NCBI GenBank assembly: GCA_903938815.1
Contig: CAJAES010000100.1
Location: forward strand, 1-64,000
Length of the DNA: 64,000 bases
Direction: 5' to 3'
Source: an uncultured beta proteobacterium
Lineage (GTDB): Bacteria > Pseudomonadota > Gammaproteobacteria > Burkholderiales > Burkholderiaceae_C
Positions 51,171 to 60,293 of the stretch are shown piece by piece; the stretch's first letter is position 1, and every line of letters begins with the position of its first letter. The notes below the pieces were generated by a model, which was given only the letters and a program-made list of their open reading frames with translations, had not been told where the DNA came from and made no database searches. Position numbers and translations under genes: made by a program.

Positions 51171-52680
51171 GTTCGGCCTCCGGCGATTCGTCCCACAGGC
51201 CCGACATCCATTGCCCGATGCGTTCGATGCTTGCATCGCGCGTGGCCAGGCTCGGCGAGACGCGGCCCTGTGAAATGACGAGCAGGCGGTCGCTGATCTC
51301 AAACAGCTCGTCGAGCTCCTCGCTGACCACCAGCAGCGCGCAGCCGGCATCGCGCAGCGCCAGCAGCTCGGCGCGGATGAGCGCGGCGGCGCCGACGTCC
51401 ACGCCCCAGGTGGGCTGCGAGACGATCAGCAGCTTCGGGTTGGCGTCGATCTCGCGGCCGACGATGAACTTCTGCAGGTTGCCGCCCGACAGGCTGCGCG
51501 CCGCCGCGCCCGGGCCGCCGGCCTTCACGCGGAAACGCTCGATCAGGTGCTGCGCCATGGCGCGCACCTGGCCCAGCGACAGCCAGCCGCCCGCGCCGAT
51601 GCCCTGCGTCCGCGTGAGCAGCGTGTTGTGCGCCAGGCTCATCGTGGGCACCGCGCCGCGGCCCAGGCGCTCTTCCGGCACGAAGTGCAGGCCCTCGTGG
51701 CGGCGGCGGCGCGGCGAATGCGCCGCGATGTCCCGGCCGAAGAGGCGGATGCTGCCCGGCGGCGCGCGCTCGTCCTCGCCCGAGAGCACGGCCATCAGCT
51801 CCTGCTGCCCGTTGCCGGACACGCCCGCGATGCCGACGATCTCGCCGGCGCGCACGTCGAAGCTCACGCCCCTCAGGGCCACCGAGAACGGGTCGTCCTT
51901 CGGGAGGTCGAGCGCCTGGACGGAGAGCACCACGTCGCCGGTCTTCGCCTCGCGATGCGTCAGCGCGGGCGGCTCGGCGCCGATCATCAGGCGCGACAGG
52001 CTGGCGTTGCTTTCCTGCCCGGGGTCGACCTCGCCCGTGACCCGGCCGCCGCGCAGCACGGTGCAGTGGTGGCACAGCGCGCGGATCTCGTCGAGTTTGT
52101 GGCTGATGTAGAGGATGCTGCAGCCGTCCGCGGCGAGCTGGCGCAGCGTGACGAAGAGCGTCTCCACGGCCTGCGGCGTCAGCACCGAGGTGGGTTCGTC
52201 CAGGATCAGCAGCTGCGGGCTCGTGAGAAGCGAGCGCACGATCTCCACGCGCTGGCGCTCGCCCACCGACAGCGTGTGCACGGGCCGCAGCGGGTCGATG
52301 TCCAGGCCGTAGGTGCCGGCCACCTCGCGGATGCGGCGCGTCACGTCGGAAAGCGACAGGCTCTTGTCCAGGCCCAGCCAGACATTCTCGGCCGCAGTGA
52401 GCGTGTCGAACAGGCTGAAGTGCTGGTAGACCATGCTGATGCCCAGCTGCCGCGCGGCGGCCGGGTTGGCGATCTGCACCGCCTCGCCGTTCCAGCGCAC
52501 TTCGCCGGCATCGGGCCGCACGGCGCCGTAGATGATCTTCATCAGCGTGGACTTGCCAGCGCCGTTCTCGCCCAGCACGGCGTGGATCTCGCCGGGCTTG
52601 ACGCGCAGGCTCACATCGTCGTTGGCCTTGACGGCGGGGTACTGCTTGCTGATGCCGAGCAGTTCGAGTCTCAGGGTCAT
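51157..52680 (-). CDS. Dual-domain ABC ATPase of the BMP-linked purine importer
   Basis: 507 residues with two ABC domains, as in sugar/nucleoside importers. Domain 1 has Walker A GENGAGKST, signature LSVGERQR and Walker B LLILDEPTSVL. Domain 2 has a degenerate Walker A (GVSGNGQQE) and signature LSGGNLQK, so it is probably non-hydrolytic. Start at 52680, overlapping the guaD stop by ATGA. Confidence 0.93.
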   Translation of the reverse strand: MTLRLELLGISKQYPAVKANDDVSLRVKPGEIHAVLGENGAGKSTLMKIIYGAVRPDAGEVRWNGEAVQIANPAAARQLGISMVYQHFSLFDTLTAAENVWLGLDKSLSLSDVTRRIREVAGTYGLDIDPLRPVHTLSVGERQRVEIVRSLLTSPQLLILDEPTSVLTPQAVETLFVTLRQLAADGCSILYISHKLDEIRALCHHCTVLRGGRVTGEVDPGQESNASLSRLMIGAEPPALTHREAKTGDVVLSVQALDLPKDDPFSVALRGVSFDVRAGEIVGIAGVSGNGQQELMAVLSGEDERAPPGSIRLFGRDIAAHSPRRRRHEGLHFVPEERLGRGAVPTMSLAHNTLLTRTQGIGAGGWLSLGQVRAMAQHLIERFRVKAGGPGAAARSLSGGNLQKFIVGREIDANPKLLIVSQPTWGVDVGAAALIRAELLALRDAGCALLVVSEELDELFEISDRLLVISQGRVSPSLATRDASIERIGQWMSGLWDESPEAEHAAA

Positions 52681-53987
52681 GCGGTCTCCAGGGCGCGGCC
52701 GGCGCGGGTGTGGCGGCTGACGCCGGCCACGAAGGTCTGGGCGAGGTTGCGCTCGTCCGCGAGTGTGATCCAGGCGAAGACGCGCTCGTGCAGGCTGCGG
52801 GCGCGGGCATCGCGCAGCGCGGCCACGGGGCCCACGGCCCAGTCCCACACCGCGATGTCGGCGCTGCGCCCGGCCTCCAGCGAGCCGATCTCGTCGTCGA
52901 GGTGCAGGGCGCACGCCGCGCCGCGCGTGGCGGCCGACAGCAGCGCCCACGCCGAGAGCTTCAGGCCATTGAGCGCCTGCACCTTGTAGGCCTCGGCCAT
53001 GGTGCGATGCATCGACAGGCTGGTGCCGCCGCCGACATCGGACGCAAGCGTGACAGCCGCGCCGCGATCGGCCAGCGCCTGCCATCCGATGAGCCCGCTG
53101 CCCAGGAACAGGTTGGAGCTGGGGCAATGCGCGATCTGCGCGCCCGTCTCGGCCAGCAGCGCGCGGTCGGCGTCGTCGAGCCAGATGCCGTGGGCCAGCA
53201 CCGAGCGCGGGCCGAGCAGGCCGTGGCGGTGATAGACGTCCAGGTAACTGCGCGCCTGCGGGAAGAGCTCGGCCACCCAGGCCACCTCGGCCCGGTTTTC
53301 GGCCACGTGGGTCTGCATGTACAGGCCCGGGCGGCTGGCCAGCAGGCGCCCGGCCATGGCCAGCTGAGCGGGCGTGCTGCACGGCGCGAAGCGCACCGTC
53401 AGCGCGAAGGCCTGGCGCCCGCGGCCGTGCCAGCGGTCGATGAGGTCGATGCAGTCGCGTTCGGCCTGCTCCACGTCGTCGCGCAGGCCGTCGGGGGCGT
53501 GGCGGTCCATCAGCACCTTGCCGGTGATGCAGCGCATGCCGCGCGCGGCGGCGGCCTCGAACAGCGCCTCGGCCGAGACCTTGTGCACCGTGGGGAACAC
53601 CACCGCGGCGGTGGTGCCGTGCGCCAGCAGCGCATCGGTGAACAGCGCCGCGCCCGCGCGCGATACGGCCGGGTCGGCATAGCGCGTCTCGGCGGGGAAG
53701 GTGTAGGTGTTCAGCCAGTCGAGCAGCTCGGTGCCGTGGCTCGCGATCACCTCCAGCTGCGGCATGTGCACGTGGGTGTCGATGAAGCCGGGCGTCACCA
53801 GGCGGCCGGCGTGGTCGATGCGGTGCCAGCCGTCGCCGGGGTCCTGAGGCTGGCGGCCGACGATGCGGCCGCCTTCGATCAGCAGCCAGTGGTCGGCATC
53901 GAAACGCACGGCGCGCGGCTCGGTGCTGGTGAGGCCGGGGTCAGCCACCAGGTCGAGCAGGTCGCCTCGGATCGCGGTTCTCATCAT
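52677..53987 (-). CDS. guaD: Guanine deaminase
   Basis: A 436-residue zinc amidohydrolase converting guanine to xanthine. The hallmark PGFIDTHVHMPQLEVIASHG carries the metal ligands, with HVAENRAEVAWV, VLAHGIWLDD and ASDVGGGTSLSM downstream. Tandem ATGs at 53987 and 53984; I used the first. The start overlaps the end of the LysR frame. Product feeds xanthine dehydrogenase encoded divergently at 55.1 kb. Confidence 0.94.
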   Translation of the reverse strand: MMRTAIRGDLLDLVADPGLTSTEPRAVRFDADHWLLIEGGRIVGRQPQDPGDGWHRIDHAGRLVTPGFIDTHVHMPQLEVIASHGTELLDWLNTYTFPAETRYADPAVSRAGAALFTDALLAHGTTAAVVFPTVHKVSAEALFEAAAARGMRCITGKVLMDRHAPDGLRDDVEQAERDCIDLIDRWHGRGRQAFALTVRFAPCSTPAQLAMAGRLLASRPGLYMQTHVAENRAEVAWVAELFPQARSYLDVYHRHGLLGPRSVLAHGIWLDDADRALLAETGAQIAHCPSSNLFLGSGLIGWQALADRGAAVTLASDVGGGTSLSMHRTMAEAYKVQALNGLKLSAWALLSAATRGAACALHLDDEIGSLEAGRSADIAVWDWAVGPVAALRDARARSLHERVFAWITLADERNLAQTFVAGVSRHTRAGRALETA

Positions 53988-55004
53988 GGTCGTGAGATGT
54001 CCGCTTGCAAGTCACGCGCCATGTCGGTGGACGGCCCGTGCGCGAACGCCGGCGGCGCGCCGCGCGCCAGCTCGCGCGCCACCTCGCGCACCTGCCCGCG
54101 CAGCCAGCGCCCGGCGGCGCTGGCGTGGGTGAGGTCGTGCCACAGCTGGTAGTACAGCAGCGGCGGGAAGGCCAGCGGGCAGCGCACGATGCGCACGGGC
54201 AGCTGACCCAGGTAGCGCTGGCAGAACAGGCGCCCGGTGGTGAGCACCAGCCGCGTGCGCGCCACCATCAGCGGCGCCAGCCCGAAGTGCGGGCTGCGCA
54301 CGGCGATATGGCGCGACAGCCCCTGGGCACGCAGGTGCTCGTCGATCACGCCCGGCGCGCCAGCGTGCAGCGGGGTCGGCGCCACGTGCTCGGCGGCCAG
54401 GTAGCGCTCGTGCGTCCAGGCCTGCGGGTTGCGGGCGGCGGGGTGGTCCTCGGCCACGAGGCACACCACCTCGTCGGCCAGCAGCCGGCCCAGGTGCAGC
54501 TCGGCCGGCGGCTGCAGCCAGTTGCCGATGACGAGATCGGCGTCGCCGTGGGCCAGGCCCTGCGCGTAGTCGAACTCGCGCGACAGCGGCAGGATCTCCA
54601 TCGTGGCGTCGGGCGCGGCCGCCTTCACGCGGGCCACCAGGTCGGGCAGGAAGTGCGGGTCGAGGTAGTCGCTGGCCGCGATGCGAAAGCGCCGGCGCGT
54701 GGAGGCCGGCTCGAACGCCTGAGCCGGGGAGCGCGCGCCGAAGAGGCTCTCGGCCTGCCGCAGCAGCGCGTCGGCGGGGGGCCAGCAGCTCCAGAGCCAC
54801 CGCCGTAGGCGCCATCGTGGTGCCGGCACGCACCAGAAGCGGGTCCCCCGTCAGCTCGCGCAGGCGCTTGAGCTGGGTGCTGACGGCTGGCTGGGTGCTG
54901 CCCAGCTTGAGGGCGGCGCGGGACACGCTGCGTTCGGTGATCACGGTATGCAGCACCCTGACGAGATGGAGCTCGATCTTGTCGAAGGCGGCGCGGTCTG
55001 ACAT
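53984..55004 (-). pseudogene. LysR-family regulator gene with a frameshift
   Basis: The N-terminal HTH (FDKIELHLVRVLHTVITERS, then VSRAALKLGSTQPAVSTQLKRL) reads from ATG 55004 in one frame as far as ALELLAP. The ligand domain (ADALLRQAESLFGARSPAQ onward, with FRIAASDYLDPHFLP) continues in another frame to 53984. The switch falls in a run of six C (minus strand; G at 54776-54781); five would restore one frame of about 339 residues. It may be a true mutation, slippage-based switching or a sequencing error. By position it should control guaD, the transporter and xdhABC. Confidence 0.85.
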
Positions 55005-55098
55005 GCCATGATTCTGATACCAACTATTCAGCGTCCGATATGGACAAACCCGTGCGGCGGAGTACCTTCCGGGCATCCGCCTTGCTGTAGACCTGCGC

Positions 55099-56574
55099 AT
55101 GACCACCCGCCCGATCCGTTTTGTCCACCGTGGTGCCATCGTCGAGGTGGCCGACGCCCCGCCGACCACCAGCGTCCTGAACTGGCTGCGCGAGAGCGCG
55201 CGCTGCACCGGCACCAAGGAGGGCTGCAACGAAGGCGACTGCGGCGCCTGCACGGTGATGGTGGGCGAACTGGCCGGCGACCGCGTCGAATGGCGCACCG
55301 TCAACGCCTGCATCCAGTTCCTGCCCACGCTGGACGGCAAGGCCCTGCGCACGGTGGAGGACCTGCCCGCCGACCACCCCGCACCGCAGGCCATGGTGGC
55401 CTGCCACGGCTCGCAGTGCGGCTTCTGCACACCGGGCTTCGTGGTCTCGCTGGCCGCCAGCTACGAGCAGCACTTGGCCGCCGGCACCTCACCCACGCGT
55501 CGCGGACTGGCCGACGCGCTGGCGGGCAACCTGTGCCGCTGCACCGGCTACCGGCCCATCCTGGATGCCGGCGAGGCCATGTTCCAGGCACCAGCCTGCC
55601 TTCCGGACACGGGCGCCACGGTCGCGGCGCTGCGCGCGCTGCAAGGCGACCCGCCGCTGAACTATGCGGCGCGCAACCCCGCCACCGGGGCCACCGACAC
55701 CTTCGATGCACCGCGCACGCTCGACGCGCTGGCAGCGCAGGTCGCGGCGCTGCCGCAGGCCACCATCCTCGCGGGCAGCACCGACATCGGCCTGTGGGCC
55801 AACAAGCAGATGCGCCCGATGCCGGCGCTCATCCACGTGGGCGCAGTCGCCGAGCTCAGGCACATCCGCGAGGCCGACGGCGTGCTGCACATCGGCGCCG
55901 GCGCATCGCTGGAATCGGCCTGGGCGGCACTGGCCGGACACCGTCCCGAACTCCGCGAGATGGGGCTGCGCTTCGCGTCGCCGCCGGTGCGGCATGTCGG
56001 CACCCTGGGCGGCAACCTCGCGAACGGTTCACCCATCGGCGACAGCGCGCCGGTGCTGATGGCGCTCGACGCATCGCTGGTGCTGCGCCACGGCGACGTG
56101 GAACGCAGGCTGCCGCTGGACGGCTTCTACCTCGACTACATGAAGAACCAGCGCCACCCGGGCGAACTGCTGGTGCGCATCGAGGTGCCGCTGCCGGCGC
56201 CGGGCGAAAGGCTGCGCGCCTACAAGCTCAGCAAACGCTTCGACTGCGACATCTCGGCGCTGGCCTGCGGGCTGCGGGTCACGCTGGACGGCGACACCGT
56301 GCGGGAGGCGCGTTTCGCCTTCGGCGGCATGGCCGCCACCGTGAAGCGCGCCCGTGCCACCGAGACCGCCGTCACCGGCCAGCCCTGGACCGAGGCCACG
56401 CTGCTGGCGGCCCAGGCCGCACTGTCGCAGGACTTCCAGCCCCTGACCGACCCGCGCGGCAGCGCCGGCTACCGCATGCGCTCGGTGCGCGCGCTGCTGC
56501 ACCGCTTCTGGCTCGAGACGCGCCCGCACGATCCGCTGCCGGCCTCCGCCACGCAGGTCTGGAGCGCCGCATGA
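55099..56574 (+). CDS. xdhA: Xanthine dehydrogenase small subunit (2Fe-2S and FAD)
   Basis: A 491-residue subunit. First iron-sulfur cluster: C36/C43/C48/C51 region in CTGTKEGCNEGDCGACTVM with C71. Second cluster: C107/C110 in GSQCGFCTPGF and C146/C148 in GNLCRCTGYRP. The FAD-binding domain starts near 190 (ATILAGSTDIGLWANKQ). It passes electrons from the molybdenum subunit to NAD+. ATG at 55099, divergent from the LysR gene; stop overlaps xdhB by ATGA. Confidence 0.95.
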   Translation: MTTRPIRFVHRGAIVEVADAPPTTSVLNWLRESARCTGTKEGCNEGDCGACTVMVGELAGDRVEWRTVNACIQFLPTLDGKALRTVEDLPADHPAPQAMVACHGSQCGFCTPGFVVSLAASYEQHLAAGTSPTRRGLADALAGNLCRCTGYRPILDAGEAMFQAPACLPDTGATVAALRALQGDPPLNYAARNPATGATDTFDAPRTLDALAAQVAALPQATILAGSTDIGLWANKQMRPMPALIHVGAVAELRHIREADGVLHIGAGASLESAWAALAGHRPELREMGLRFASPPVRHVGTLGGNLANGSPIGDSAPVLMALDASLVLRHGDVERRLPLDGFYLDYMKNQRHPGELLVRIEVPLPAPGERLRAYKLSKRFDCDISALACGLRVTLDGDTVREARFAFGGMAATVKRARATETAVTGQPWTEATLLAAQAALSQDFQPLTDPRGSAGYRMRSVRALLHRFWLETRPHDPLPASATQVWSAA

Positions 56575-58892
56575 ACGCGCCGGACCGCTCGAAGCACGAG
56601 CCTGCGAACCTGAATGACGAAGGCGCCGGCACGGGCAGCGAACCCGTCATCGGCGTCTCGCGCCCGCACGAATCCGCCCACCTGCACGTCAGCGGGCAGG
56701 CCACGTACGTGGATGACATTCCCGAAGCCGCCGGCACGCTGCACGCCGCGCTCGGCCTGTCGCCCGTGGCGCACGGCCGCCTGCTCGGTATCGACCTCCA
56801 ACGCCTGCGCGCGCTGCCCGGCGTGGTGGCGGTGCTCACCGCCGCCGACATTCCAGGCGTGAACGACTGCGGCCCCATCGTTCACGACGACCCCCTCCTG
56901 GCGGACGGGACGCTGCGCTATCTGGGCCAGCCGGTCTTTGCCGTCATCGGCACCACGCGCGACCTGGCCCGCCGCGCCGCCGCGCTGGCCAGGGAAGCCA
57001 TCCGCTGCGAGCCGCTGCCCGCGGTGCTGACCGCCCGCGAGGCGCACGGCGCGGCCCAGTACGTGGTGCCGCCCATGCACCTGGCGCGCGGCGACACCGC
57101 CGCCGCGCTGGCCACCGCGCCGCACCGCTGGCAGGGATCGTTCAGCCTCGGCGGCCAGGAACAGTTCTACCTGGAAGGCCAGATCAGCTACGCGCTGCCG
57201 CAGGAAGACGACACGCTGCTGGTGCACTGCTCGACACAGCACCCCACCGAGATGCAGCACGTGGTGGCGCATGCGCTGCACCGTGCCGCGAACCGGGTGC
57301 AGGTGAGCTGCCGGCGCATGGGCGGCGGCTTCGGCGGCAAGGAATCCCACTCGGCCGTCTTCGCGTGCGTGGCGGCAGTCGCCGCGGCGCGGCTGAAGCG
57401 GCCGGTCAAGCTGCGCGTGGACCGCGACGACGACTTCCTCGTCACCGGAAGGCGCCACCCCTTCGAGTTCGACTGGGACGTGGGCCACGACGATGCCGGG
57501 CGCATCCTGGGCGTGGAGATCTCGATGATCTCCAATGCCGGCTGCAGCGCCGACCTCTCGCCGCCGGTCATGACGCGCGCGCTGTGCCACTTCGACAACG
57601 CCTACTGGCTGCCGAACGTCAGCCTGCACGGCTACTGCGCGAAGACGAACACGCAGAGCAATACCGCCTTCCGCGGCTTCGGCGGGCCGCAGGGCGCGCT
57701 GGCCATCGAGATGATCCTCGACAGCGTCGCGCGCCGGCTGGGCCTGGACCCGCTGGCCGTGCGGCAGGCCAACTTCTACGGCACCGACACCCACAACGTC
57801 ACGCCCTACGGGCAGGTGGTGGAGGACAACGTCATCCACGGCCTCGTGGCCCGGCTGGCCGACACCGCGCAACTGGCCGCGCGGCGGCGCGAGATCGACG
57901 CCTTCAACGCCGCGAGCCCGGTGCTGAAGAAGGGGCTCGCTCTGACGCCACTGAAGTTCGGCATCTCCTTCAACGTGGCGCACTTCAACCAGGCGGGCGC
58001 ACTGGTGCACGTGTACACCGACGGCTCGGTGCTCGTGAACCACGGCGGCACCGAGATGGGCCAGGGCCTGAACACCAAGGTGGCGCAGGTGGTGGCGCAC
58101 GAGCTGGGCGTGCCCTTCGGGTCGGTGCGCGTCACGGCCACCGACACGCACAAGGTGGCCAACACCTCGGCCACGGCCGCATCCACCGGCACCGACCTGA
58201 ACGGCAAGGCCGCACAGGCCGCCGCACGCACCATCCGCGACCGGCTCGACGCCTTCGTGGCCGAGCATCCGCAGCACGCGGGGCTGCCCTTCGCGCAACT
58301 CGTCATGCAGGCCTACGGCGCCCGTGTGCAGCTCTGGAGCGACGGCTTCTACGCCACCCCGGGCCTGCACTGGAACCGCGAGACGCTGCAGGGCCGGCCG
58401 TTCTTCTACTTTGCCTACGGCGCGGCCGCGAGCGAGGTGATCGTCGACACGCTGACGGGCGAGCACCGCCTGCTGCGCGCCGACGTGCTGCACGACGTCG
58501 GCCGCTCGCTGAACCCGGCGCTCGACATCGGGCAGATCGAGGGCGCCTTCATCCAGGGCATGGGATGGCTGACGATGGAAGAGCTGGTGTGGCACCCGAA
58601 GACGGGGCTGCTGATGACGCACGCGCCCAGCACCTACAAGATCCCGACGGCCAACGACTGCCCGCCCGTCTTCAACGTGGCGCTGCACGACAACGGCAAC
58701 GTGGCCGACAGCATCCACCGCAGCAAGGCCGTCGGCGAGCCGCCGCTGCTGCTGCCCTTCTCGGTGCTGCTGGCCATCCGCGACGCGGTGTCCAGCGTGG
58801 GCGGCCACCGCATCGACCCGCCGCTGCGCGCGCCGGCCACGCCCGAGGCCGTGCTGGACGCGCTGGACGCGGTGCGCGCCGGCGCCGCATGA
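56571..58892 (+). CDS. xdhB: Xanthine dehydrogenase molybdenum-binding subunit
   Basis: A 773-residue catalytic subunit that oxidises hypoxanthine and xanthine to urate. Molybdopterin-contact motifs are GGQEQFYLEGQ, RRMGGGFGGKESH, AFRGFGGPQG and GGTEMGQGLNTK; the catalytic glutamate is E723 in KAVGEPPLLLP. ATGA overlaps join it to xdhA and xdhC. Confidence 0.96.
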   Translation: MNAPDRSKHEPANLNDEGAGTGSEPVIGVSRPHESAHLHVSGQATYVDDIPEAAGTLHAALGLSPVAHGRLLGIDLQRLRALPGVVAVLTAADIPGVNDCGPIVHDDPLLADGTLRYLGQPVFAVIGTTRDLARRAAALAREAIRCEPLPAVLTAREAHGAAQYVVPPMHLARGDTAAALATAPHRWQGSFSLGGQEQFYLEGQISYALPQEDDTLLVHCSTQHPTEMQHVVAHALHRAANRVQVSCRRMGGGFGGKESHSAVFACVAAVAAARLKRPVKLRVDRDDDFLVTGRRHPFEFDWDVGHDDAGRILGVEISMISNAGCSADLSPPVMTRALCHFDNAYWLPNVSLHGYCAKTNTQSNTAFRGFGGPQGALAIEMILDSVARRLGLDPLAVRQANFYGTDTHNVTPYGQVVEDNVIHGLVARLADTAQLAARRREIDAFNAASPVLKKGLALTPLKFGISFNVAHFNQAGALVHVYTDGSVLVNHGGTEMGQGLNTKVAQVVAHELGVPFGSVRVTATDTHKVANTSATAASTGTDLNGKAAQAAARTIRDRLDAFVAEHPQHAGLPFAQLVMQAYGARVQLWSDGFYATPGLHWNRETLQGRPFFYFAYGAAASEVIVDTLTGEHRLLRADVLHDVGRSLNPALDIGQIEGAFIQGMGWLTMEELVWHPKTGLLMTHAPSTYKIPTANDCPPVFNVALHDNGNVADSIHRSKAVGEPPLLLPFSVLLAIRDAVSSVGGHRIDPPLRAPATPEAVLDALDAVRAGAA

Positions 58893-59686
58893 CACCCGAC
58901 GCGCTGCGCGCCACGGCAGCGGCCTGGCTTGCCGCCGGCCGCGCGGCGATGTTGGTCGAAGTGCTGCGGCACCGCGGCTCGGTGCCGCGCGAAGCCGGCA
59001 CACGCATGCTGGTGGCGACCGACGCCGTGGCCGGCACCATCGGCGGCGGGCACCTGGAACTGCAGGCCATCGAACGCGCCCGCGCCGGCCGGGCCGGCGA
59101 CTGGACTGTGGCCCTGGGCCCGACGCTGGGCCAGTGCTGCGGCGGCGCGCTGACGCTGCGCTCGCAGCCGCTGACACCCGAGGCCCTGGCGCTGTGGCCG
59201 GCCGCAGAGCCGCGTTTCACGCTGCAGCTGTACGGCGCCGGCCACGTGGGCCGCGCCCTGGTGAATCTGTTGTCACAGCAGCAGTGCCGCGTGCAGTGGA
59301 TCGACGAGCGCGAGAGCGAATTCCCGGCCGGGCCGCTGCCGCCGCACATCGAACGCCTGTGCGTGGAGCCGGTCGAAGCCGAGGTGGCGCTGGCGCCGCC
59401 CGGCGCCTTCTACCTGGTGCTGACACACAGCCACGATCTCGACCTGCGGCTGACCGAAGCCATCCTGAAGCGCGGCGACTTCGGCTACCTGGGCCTGATC
59501 GGCAGCGCCACCAAGCGCGCGCGATTCCTGCACCGCTTCGAGGAACGCGGCATAGCGCCCGAGGCCCTGGCGCGGCTGACCTGCCCCATCGGCGTGCCGG
59601 GCATCACCGGCAAGGAACCGGCCGTCATCGCCGTGGCGGTGATGGCGCAGCTGCTGCAAGCGATCGGTTATCAGGCTATCCGTTAG
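58889..59686 (+). CDS. xdhC: Xanthine dehydrogenase accessory protein XdhC
   Basis: A 265-residue cytosolic chaperone that binds molybdenum cofactor, promotes its sulfuration and inserts it into XdhB. The XdhC/CoxI N-terminal motif is VLRHRGSVPREAGTRMLV, then GTIGGGHLE, and the Rossmann domain LYGAGHVGRALVNLL. ATGA overlap with xdhB. Its stop codon lies in a small inverted repeat before the phosphonate gene. Confidence 0.94.
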   Translation: MTPDALRATAAAWLAAGRAAMLVEVLRHRGSVPREAGTRMLVATDAVAGTIGGGHLELQAIERARAGRAGDWTVALGPTLGQCCGGALTLRSQPLTPEALALWPAAEPRFTLQLYGAGHVGRALVNLLSQQQCRVQWIDERESEFPAGPLPPHIERLCVEPVEAEVALAPPGAFYLVLTHSHDLDLRLTEAILKRGDFGYLGLIGSATKRARFLHRFEERGIAPEALARLTCPIGVPGITGKEPAVIAVAVMAQLLQAIGYQAIR

Positions 59687-59702
59687 ACTTTCACATAAGT
59701 CT
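59685..59702. promoter_or_regulatory. Possible LysR-type site before the HD oxygenase gene
   Basis: AGACTT-TCACAT-AAGTCT: 6-bp perfect inverted arms, 6-base spacer, overlapping the xdhC stop and ending 7 bases before the next ATG. On the minus strand it contains CTTATGTGA, nearly the same as CTTATGAGA in the LysR/phnC intergenic region. Confidence 0.4.
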
Positions 59703-59708
59703 TACTCA

Positions 59709-60293
59709 ATGCCGGATCCGATGACCACCCTGCACGACGAACTGCTCGAGATCTACGGCCGCAAGGCCACCGCGCGTTACGGGCTGTCCCGGATCAACCA
59801 GCTGCAGCACGCGCTGCAGTCCGGCGCGCTGGCGCACGCGCGCGGCGAAAACGCCGAAGGCGTGGTCGCCGCGCTGCTGCACGATGTCGGCCACATGATC
59901 CACGACCTCGGCGAGGCACCCGCCCAAGGCGGCATCGACGACCGCCACGAGGACCGGGGGGCGCGCTGGCTCGCACGGTGGTTCGGCGACGGCGTGGTGC
60001 AGCCGGTGGCGCTGCACGTGGCCGCGAAACGCTACCTCTGCGGCACCCGGGCCGATTACCACGGCCTGCTGTCGACCGACTCGAAGCGATCGCTGGCGCT
60101 GCAGGGCGGCGCCATGACGGCCGCCGAGACGGCGGAGTTCGAGCGTCTGCCCGGCAGCGAGGCGGCGGTGCGGCTCAGGCTGATCGACGACGTCGCGAAG
60201 GATCCTGACGCGCAGCCGCCTTCGTTCGAGTGGTTCCTGCCGCTGATCGATCAGGCTGCGGCGAAAGGGCCGCGCTCGCCGCATGATCGATGA
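59709..60293 (+). CDS. PhnZ-like HD-domain mixed-valence diiron oxygenase
   Basis: 194 residues. Members of this HD family (PhnZ, TmpB) oxidatively cleave the C-P bond of 1-hydroxyphosphonates. Diiron ligands match PhnZ position for position: H34 (NQLQH), H58-D59 (ALLHDVGH), H80 (DDRHE), H103 (ALHVAAKRYLC) and D160/D161 (RLIDDVAK). Y24 is conserved. E27, which contacts the amino group of the substrate in PhnZ, is serine here, so the substrate may not be 2-aminoethylphosphonate. ATG at 59709 or 59721. The phnCDE genes nearby support a phosphonate role. Overlaps the convergent LysR gene by 119 bases. Confidence 0.82.
   Translation: MPDPMTTLHDELLEIYGRKATARYGLSRINQLQHALQSGALAHARGENAEGVVAALLHDVGHMIHDLGEAPAQGGIDDRHEDRGARWLARWFGDGVVQPVALHVAAKRYLCGTRADYHGLLSTDSKRSLALQGGAMTAAETAEFERLPGSEAAVRLRLIDDVAKDPDAQPPSFEWFLPLIDQAAAKGPRSPHDR

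Noticed and set aside
54012-55430. A single 472-codon regulator frame
   Set aside because: Only its HTH part is LysR-like; after the homopolymer the frame is a shadow, and the true ligand domain continues in another frame.
56469-59177. A 900-codon antisense open frame under xdhB
   Set aside because: It lies opposite a clearly real xdhB gene and its translation is low-complexity, typical of antisense frames in GC-rich DNA.
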